In this document: positions 13,529 to 17,643 of the stretch, in pieces
Layout of the letters: every line of letters starts with the position of its first letter
Numbering within the stretch: the stretch's first letter is position 1
Assembly: GCA_950073955.1 (NCBI GenBank)
Contig: CATMRH010000016.1
Location: forward strand, 1-17,643
Length of the DNA: 17,643 nt
Direction of reading: 5' to 3'
DNA from: an uncultured archaeon
Lineage (GTDB): Archaea; Thermoproteota; Nitrososphaeria; Nitrososphaerales; Nitrosopumilaceae
Position numbers and translations under genes: made by a program
Notes under the pieces: generated by a model
Told to the model about the DNA's origin: nothing
The model's input: the letters and a program-made list of their open reading frames with translations, nothing else
Databases searched by the model: none

Positions 13529-14782
13529 ATGAACTTCATTCCGCATACAAAAGAAGACATTTCTAAAATGCTTTCAGTTGTTGGTTGTTCAACATTAGAT
13601 GAATTGGTTTCGGAATTCAAACCAAGACTTTCTGAATTAAAGATAGACATGCCATTGAGTGAGATGGAATTAGTTTCATACATTACAAATTTGTCAGAAA
13701 AAAATTCACAAATGAAATACTTTGCAGGTGGGGGGTCTTATGATCATTACATACCATCGGTGATCAATCATCTTGTATCAAGAGGAGAATTTTTGACATC
13801 ATACACACCGTACCAGCCAGAGGCCAGCCAAGGAGTTTTGCAGATTTTATATGAATTTCAGTCATTCATATGCCTGCTTACAGGCATGGACGTCTCAAAT
13901 GCATCTCTTTATGATGGTGCATCAGCCTTGGCAGAGGCTGCATTGTTGTCTAGTGCATATACCAAACGAAAGGATGTTTTTGTAGATGATGGACTTAATC
14001 CAGCATATCTGAAGGTTCTTCAAACATACTGTGATGGAACAGAACTTACAATTACAAACACAATTGATGAAAACACTGCATGTGTGATTTCACAGACTCC
14101 AGACTTTTATGGTAACATCAAAAACCCTCAAGGCTTGATTGAAAAGGCTCATCAATACAATGCACTTTTCATAAACTGTATTTCTGATCCAACCTCTCTG
14201 GCAATACTCAAAACTCCTGGAGAATTTGGTGCAGATGTTGTTGTAGGAGAAGGTCAGGCGTTTGGTATACCAAAAAGTTTTGGTGGCCCATATTTGGGAT
14301 TTATTGCAGTAAAACAATTTTTGACAAAAAAATTACCAGGAAGAATTGTAGGTATGACTACTGATGACCAAGGCAATGAAGGATTTGTTTTGACATTACA
14401 AGCAAGAGAGCAGTTCATCAGAAGGGAACGTGCCACAAGTAATATTACTACAAATCAGACACTGTTAGCATTAACTGCGACAATTTACTTGGCATTATTA
14501 GGAAAATCTGGACTTCAAAATGTAGCAAGAGCATCATATCACAGAGCACATCTTTTGCATGAAAAGTTGAGGAAAAACGGCTTTGGTGCCATTAATACGA
14601 ATCCATTTTACAATGAATTTATAGTGAAATCACCAAAACTATCCGAAAAAATAATTGCAGATTTGATGGAATGTAACATTTTTGGAGGAATAGATGTTGG
14701 AGACAACAAATTATTGGTATGTTGCACTGAAAAAAATTCACTTCAAGATATTGATTCGTATATTTCGGCGGTAAGTAAATGA
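13529..14782 (+). CDS. gcvPA: Glycine dehydrogenase (decarboxylating) subunit 1
   Basis: N-terminal half of the split P protein, the PLP enzyme that decarboxylates glycine. This two-gene form is common in archaea and thermophilic bacteria. It has 417 residues. Family segments are FAGGGSYDHYIPSVINHL, FLTSYTPYQPEASQGVLQILYEFQS, TGMDVSNASLYDGASALAEA, GEGQAFGIPKSFGGPYLGFIAVK, the loop KLPGRIVGMTTD and ERATSNITTNQTL. This subunit lacks the PLP lysine, which is in subunit 2, but contributes to the heterotetramer. It starts at ATG 3 nt after gcvH and ends in an ATGA overlap with gcvPB. Confidence 0.96.
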   Translation: MNFIPHTKEDISKMLSVVGCSTLDELVSEFKPRLSELKIDMPLSEMELVSYITNLSEKNSQMKYFAGGGSYDHYIPSVINHLVSRGEFLTSYTPYQPEASQGVLQILYEFQSFICLLTGMDVSNASLYDGASALAEAALLSSAYTKRKDVFVDDGLNPAYLKVLQTYCDGTELTITNTIDENTACVISQTPDFYGNIKNPQGLIEKAHQYNALFINCISDPTSLAILKTPGEFGADVVVGEGQAFGIPKSFGGPYLGFIAVKQFLTKKLPGRIVGMTTDDQGNEGFVLTLQAREQFIRRERATSNITTNQTLLALTATIYLALLGKSGLQNVARASYHRAHLLHEKLRKNGFGAINTNPFYNEFIVKSPKLSEKIIADLMECNIFGGIDVGDNKLLVCCTEKNSLQDIDSYISAVSK

Positions 14783-16191
14783 AATTAATTTTTGACTATA
14801 CCCAATCAAATACAAAGCATACACCTTCTCAAGAAAAGGATGTAGATTTGCCTGAAGATCTGAAAAGAAGATCCCTTCCATTATGTGACGTAAACGAGAT
14901 TCAAATTATCAGACACTACACAGAGTTATCAAGAAAAAATTATGGTATCGATACCAATTTCTATCCTCTAGGCTCATGTACCATGAAATACAATCCCAGA
15001 GTCAATGAGGATCTTGCCAAACTACCTGGATTCTCAGATCTGCATCCACACATGCCTGCTAGTCATGTACAAGGGGCATTGCAGGTTATTTGGGAATTAG
15101 AAGAGAATCTAAAAGAAATCACCGGCATGGATGCGTTTTCTCTTCAGCCATCTGCTGGTTCACAATGTGAATTGCTTGGAGTAATGATTGCCAAAAAATA
15201 TTTTGCAGAAAAAAATGAAAGCAGAACCAAAATAATAATTCCAGACTCTGCTCATGGAACAAATCCTGCAACTGCAGCCATGTGTAAATTTCAAACAGTT
15301 ACGATTCCAACAGACGATCGTGGTAACATGGACATTGATGAATTCAAAAAGGTAATAGGAAAAGATGTGGCAGTTGTAATGATTACAAACCCAAATACTT
15401 TGGGATTGTATGAAGAGAATTTATCTGAGATCAAGGATCTTGCAAAAGAAAACGGAGCACTGATGTATTGTGATGGTGCAAACATGAATGCGCTTTTGGG
15501 AATTAGCAAACCTGCAGATCAAGGATTTGATATGATGCATCTTAATTTGCACAAGACATTTTCAACACCACATGGTGGAGGTGGACCTGGCGGAGGGGCA
15601 CTAGGAGTTAGATCATTTCTTGAAGATTATTTGCCAGTACCAAGAATTAAAAAAGAAAATGAACAATTCGTTTTTGATTACAACAAAGAAAAGAGTGTAG
15701 GTAAGCTGCATTCATTTTATGGAAATTTTGGAATAATTGTTCGCGCGTTATCATACTTAAAATCCTGGGGATCAGACATTCAAAAAGTTTCACAGATAGC
15801 GGTTTTAAATGCAAATTATCTTTTTAGTTTGCTAAAAGAAGACTTTGATGTCCCATATGACAGGAGATGTGCGCATGAATTTGTCATATCTGCAAAAAAC
15901 TTTGGTGAGAAAAGTACTATCAACATTGCAAAAAGAATTATAGATTATGGTTTTCATGCACCTACAATTTACTTTCCATTGATTGTAAAAGAGGCCTTGA
16001 TGATAGAACCAACAGAAACTGAAAGCAAAGATACACTAGATGAGTTTGCAAAGGTCTTGAAAACCATCATCAAAGAACTAAGAGAAGACCCAGAATTAAT
16101 CAAAAATGCGCCTCATACAACGCCTGGAAGATTAGATGAGGTAAAGGCAGCACGTCAGCTAAATCTACGATGGATGCCTAAGGAATCATAA
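14779..16191 (+). CDS. gcvPB: Glycine dehydrogenase (decarboxylating) subunit 2
   Basis: C-terminal half of the split P protein, carrying the PLP cofactor. It has 470 residues. The cofactor lysine is K259 in HLNLHKTFSTPHGGGGPGGG. Other hallmarks are FYPLGSCTMKYNPR, LPGFSDLHPHMP, SLQPSAGSQCELLGVMI, DSAHGTNPATAAM, TNPNTLGLYE, YCDGANMNALLG and, near the C-terminus, HTTPGRLDEVKAARQLNLRW. It starts at the ATG of an ATGA overlap with gcvPA, which suits equimolar production of the two subunits. lplB begins 2 nt after its stop. Confidence 0.97.
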   Translation: MKLIFDYTQSNTKHTPSQEKDVDLPEDLKRRSLPLCDVNEIQIIRHYTELSRKNYGIDTNFYPLGSCTMKYNPRVNEDLAKLPGFSDLHPHMPASHVQGALQVIWELEENLKEITGMDAFSLQPSAGSQCELLGVMIAKKYFAEKNESRTKIIIPDSAHGTNPATAAMCKFQTVTIPTDDRGNMDIDEFKKVIGKDVAVVMITNPNTLGLYEENLSEIKDLAKENGALMYCDGANMNALLGISKPADQGFDMMHLNLHKTFSTPHGGGGPGGGALGVRSFLEDYLPVPRIKKENEQFVFDYNKEKSVGKLHSFYGNFGIIVRALSYLKSWGSDIQKVSQIAVLNANYLFSLLKEDFDVPYDRRCAHEFVISAKNFGEKSTINIAKRIIDYGFHAPTIYFPLIVKEALMIEPTETESKDTLDEFAKVLKTIIKELREDPELIKNAPHTTPGRLDEVKAARQLNLRWMPKES

Positions 16192-16192
16192 A

Positions 16193-16504
16193 TTGAATTC
16201 CAGCCATGATGAAATCATTACTAAAATAACCACAGCAAAACTAGGCAAGATTGTAAAAATCAAGCTTGCCTACAAACAAGAATCACAATTGATTCATTCA
16301 ATTAGGATTACAGGGGATTTTTTTGTCCATCCAGAAGAAACAATTGAACAACTTGAGCAAGGACTTTGTGGAGTCAAATTAGAAAAAGAAGATTTGAAAA
16401 ACAAAATTCATTGGGTTTTGAAGAACTCGGAGTTTTTTGGATTTGAAATAGATTCGTTAGTTGATGTTATACTTGATACAAAAGGTGATAAAAATAAAAT
16501 TTGA
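16193..16504 (+). CDS. lplB: Lipoate-protein ligase accessory subunit (LplB-like C-terminal domain)
   Basis: A separate version of the C-terminal domain of bacterial LplA, known in Thermoplasma as LplB and needed for lipoate adenylation. It has 103 residues from the TTG at 16193. The visible pattern is a beta sheet (AKLGKIVKIKLAYKQ, IHSIRITGDFFVHPEETIEQLE), then CGVKLEKEDLKNKIHWVLKNSEFFGFEIDSLVDVIL. DFFVHPEE matches the domain's conserved D-F-F-x-P-x-E. It overlaps the start of lplA by 20 nt, so the two subunits are translationally coupled. In Thermoplasma the two are also neighbours. The family call is good; the need for it here is inferred from that precedent. Confidence 0.85.
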   Translation: MNSSHDEIITKITTAKLGKIVKIKLAYKQESQLIHSIRITGDFFVHPEETIEQLEQGLCGVKLEKEDLKNKIHWVLKNSEFFGFEIDSLVDVILDTKGDKNKI

Positions 16505-17198
16505 AAAAATTAGAATTTTAGAAACAGGAAATAACATGGGTCCATGGAACATGGCAGTTGATGAGTTTTTACTTTACAACTGCAAAGAACCTATTTTAAG
16601 AATTTATGGGTGGTCAAAGCCTTGTATTTCTATTGGTTATTTTCAAAACATAGACGAAGTTGATTACAAAAAATGCAATGACATGAATGTAGATGTAGTT
16701 AGAAGAATTACTGGCGGAGGAGCAGTTTTTCATGACATGGAGTTGACATATTCGTTTGTTACAAAAAATTTTCCACCAAGTATAATGGAATCATATAAAG
16801 AAATTAGTGAATTAATCATACAAGCATTAAAGAAACTTGGACTTGAGGCCAAGTTTTCGCCATTAAATGATGTCACTGTTAATGGAAAGAAGGTTTGTGG
16901 AAATGCACAAACCAGAAAAAACAATACTTTGTTACAACATGGAACTGTTCTATTAGAGGTAGATGTAGAAAAAATGTTTTCACTGCTAAATGTACCAATA
17001 GAAAAGATAAGTGATAAGGAAATTTCAGATGTCAGAAATAGAGTTGCAGGTATTTCAAAAACGTTTGACCAAGTTTCTGATGCTCTAAAAGACAGTACAA
17101 TAGATGTTTTTGGATGTGAACTTGCTTCCTTCAATCTAAACCAAGAAGAATTAGAATCATGTCAGAAATTAGTGGATGAAAAATTTTCAAGAATCTGA
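16485..17198 (+). CDS. lplA: Lipoate-protein ligase A, catalytic subunit (C-terminus truncated)
   Basis: Activates lipoate or octanoate with ATP and attaches it to the GcvH lysine. It has 237 residues from GTG at 16485; TTG at 16461 is an alternative. The BPL/LPL catalytic domain has ILETGNNMGPWNMAVDE, RIYGWSKPCISIGYFQ, the lipoate-binding motif RRITGGGAVFHDMELTYSF at 73-91, and NDVTVNGKKVCGNAQTRK with catalytic lysine K136. The protein stops at LVDEKFSRI, where homologues read a KYSTxEWN-like motif and continue another 15-20 residues. At that point the DNA switches to mutS sequence in another frame, so the tail seems lost in a deletion. The catalytic core is intact, and activity may survive. 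It closes the gcv series. Confidence 0.9.
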   Translation: MIKIKFEKIRILETGNNMGPWNMAVDEFLLYNCKEPILRIYGWSKPCISIGYFQNIDEVDYKKCNDMNVDVVRRITGGGAVFHDMELTYSFVTKNFPPSIMESYKEISELIIQALKKLGLEAKFSPLNDVTVNGKKVCGNAQTRKNNTLLQHGTVLLEVDVEKMFSLLNVPIEKISDKEISDVRNRVAGISKTFDQVSDALKDSTIDVFGCELASFNLNQEELESCQKLVDEKFSRI

Positions 17199-17559
17199 GA
17201 GAAAAACTACTGGAATTCCATCTCTCAAAATCGGATTTAATAAAGTTTTTGGTTACTATATTGATGTTACAAAAACTCATCAGCATAAAGTTCCGGAGAC
17301 ATACATAAGGAAACAAACTTTGGTGAATTCGGAGCGATATATCACTGAGGAATTGAAAAAATACGAAGAAAAGATTTTAACGGCAGAAGAAAAAATAGAA
17401 GCGATTGAATCAAGAATATTTGATGAGTTATGTCATGGAATTTTGAAAGAATCTCACAGCATTCAGACAAACGCAAAAATTCTAAATCGTTTAGATTTAT
17501 TGTCTTCATTTTCTACATCATTAGCAAGAATGCACCAAGTAGCTATTGGGGTTGGATAA
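17176..17559 (+). pseudogene. mutS: MutS fragment (clamp/lever region only)
   Basis: A remnant of the DNA mismatch-recognition ATPase MutS, normally about 800-900 residues. The open frame has 127 codons. From about residue 4 it matches the clamp and neighbouring lever region: QESERKTTGIPSLKIGF, NKVFGYYIDVTKTHQHKVPETYIRKQTLVNSERYITEELKKYEEKILTAEEKIEAIE, then LNRLDLLSSFSTSLARMHQ. The mismatch-binding domain (GxFYE) and connector are missing before it. After MHQ the homology stops, and neither the GRHPVVE segment nor the ATPase domain (GPNMxGKS, DEIGRGT) follows. The ATG at 17176 lies in lplA sequence and is probably incidental. Both ends look like deletion breakpoints. Function as a mini-protein is unlikely. 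Confidence 0.82.
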
Positions 17560-17643
17560 TATATAAATTTATCGTCTAATATATTTCCGTTTGAATGGTT
17601 ATATTTTAAGAACGGTGTTTTTAGTGTTAATTTAAGATTTCCT
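17560..17643. other. AT-rich non-coding tail with TATA-like element
   Basis: After the MutS fragment the last 84 bases are AT-rich, with TAATATATAAATTTA at 17560-17574, a good TATA-like sequence. The plus-strand ATG at 17595 opens only four codons. No start codon with a longer frame is visible before the edge. It may be the promoter of a gene beyond the window. Confidence 0.35.

Noticed and set aside
17595..17643. New gene starting at the ATG at 17595
   Set aside because: The frame closes after four codons (ATGGTTATATTTTAA), and no alternative start gives a frame open to the edge.
1..17643. CRISPR array, tRNA, rRNA, insertion sequence, prophage or defence system
   Set aside because: No regularly spaced repeats, tRNA-like folds, transposase motifs or defence-family domains were seen. 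Nearly all the sequence is accounted for by conserved core genes.

Overview
The window is AT-rich chromosomal DNA of an archaeon, most likely a Nitrosopumilus-like ammonia oxidiser (Nitrososphaerota/Thaumarchaeota). The support is archaeal-type genes (L32e, L19e, prefoldin alpha, Spt5, SecE/Sss1, DtdA-type D-aminoacyl-tRNA deacylase, short FtsY), dense packing, and TATA-like boxes about 26-30 bp upstream of many start codons, as expected for leaderless archaeal mRNAs. The taxon is inferred from protein character and base composition, not from a search.

Layout. Bases 1-1972 (minus strand) carry a partial ftsY, pfdA (prefoldin alpha) and an Fe/Mn superoxide dismutase. Bases 2051-4084 (plus) encode a membrane-anchored subtilisin-family protease, whose 3' end overlaps the convergent ATP-type PEP carboxykinase gene pckA (minus). 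pckA seems to start at a CTG behind a perfect Shine-Dalgarno sequence and a 16-codon upstream ORF. Bases 5831-6674 hold rpl32e-rpl19e. Facing them are ogt (MGMT) and dtdA on the minus strand. Bases 7784-11083 form the conserved secE-spt5-rpl11-rpl1-rpl10 cluster, interrupted by a minus-strand Lrp/AsnC regulator. Bases 11131-17198 are a glycine cleavage and lipoylation island: lipA (minus), then gcvT, gcvH, gcvPA, gcvPB, lplB and lplA (plus). The window ends in a fragment of a MutS mismatch-repair gene fused to the truncated 3' end of lplA.

How the genes work together. The Gcv proteins decarboxylate glycine and pass its methylene carbon to a folate-type C1 carrier. GcvH must carry lipoate, and the same island provides LipA (sulfur insertion) and a split lipoate-protein ligase (LplA catalytic part plus LplB). 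The L-protein (dihydrolipoamide dehydrogenase) is not in the window. The ribosomal cluster combines elongation control (Spt5), secretion (SecE) and the L11/L1/P0 proteins.

I see no CRISPR array, tRNA, rRNA, insertion sequence, prophage or defence system. No gene-free stretch exceeds 300 bases. The longest gap is about 157 bases, between lrp and rpl1. Most of the window is conserved core genome. The items most worth a second look are the lplA/mutS deletion scar, the non-AUG start of pckA with its overlapping mini-ORF, and perfect inverted repeats in two divergent promoter regions.
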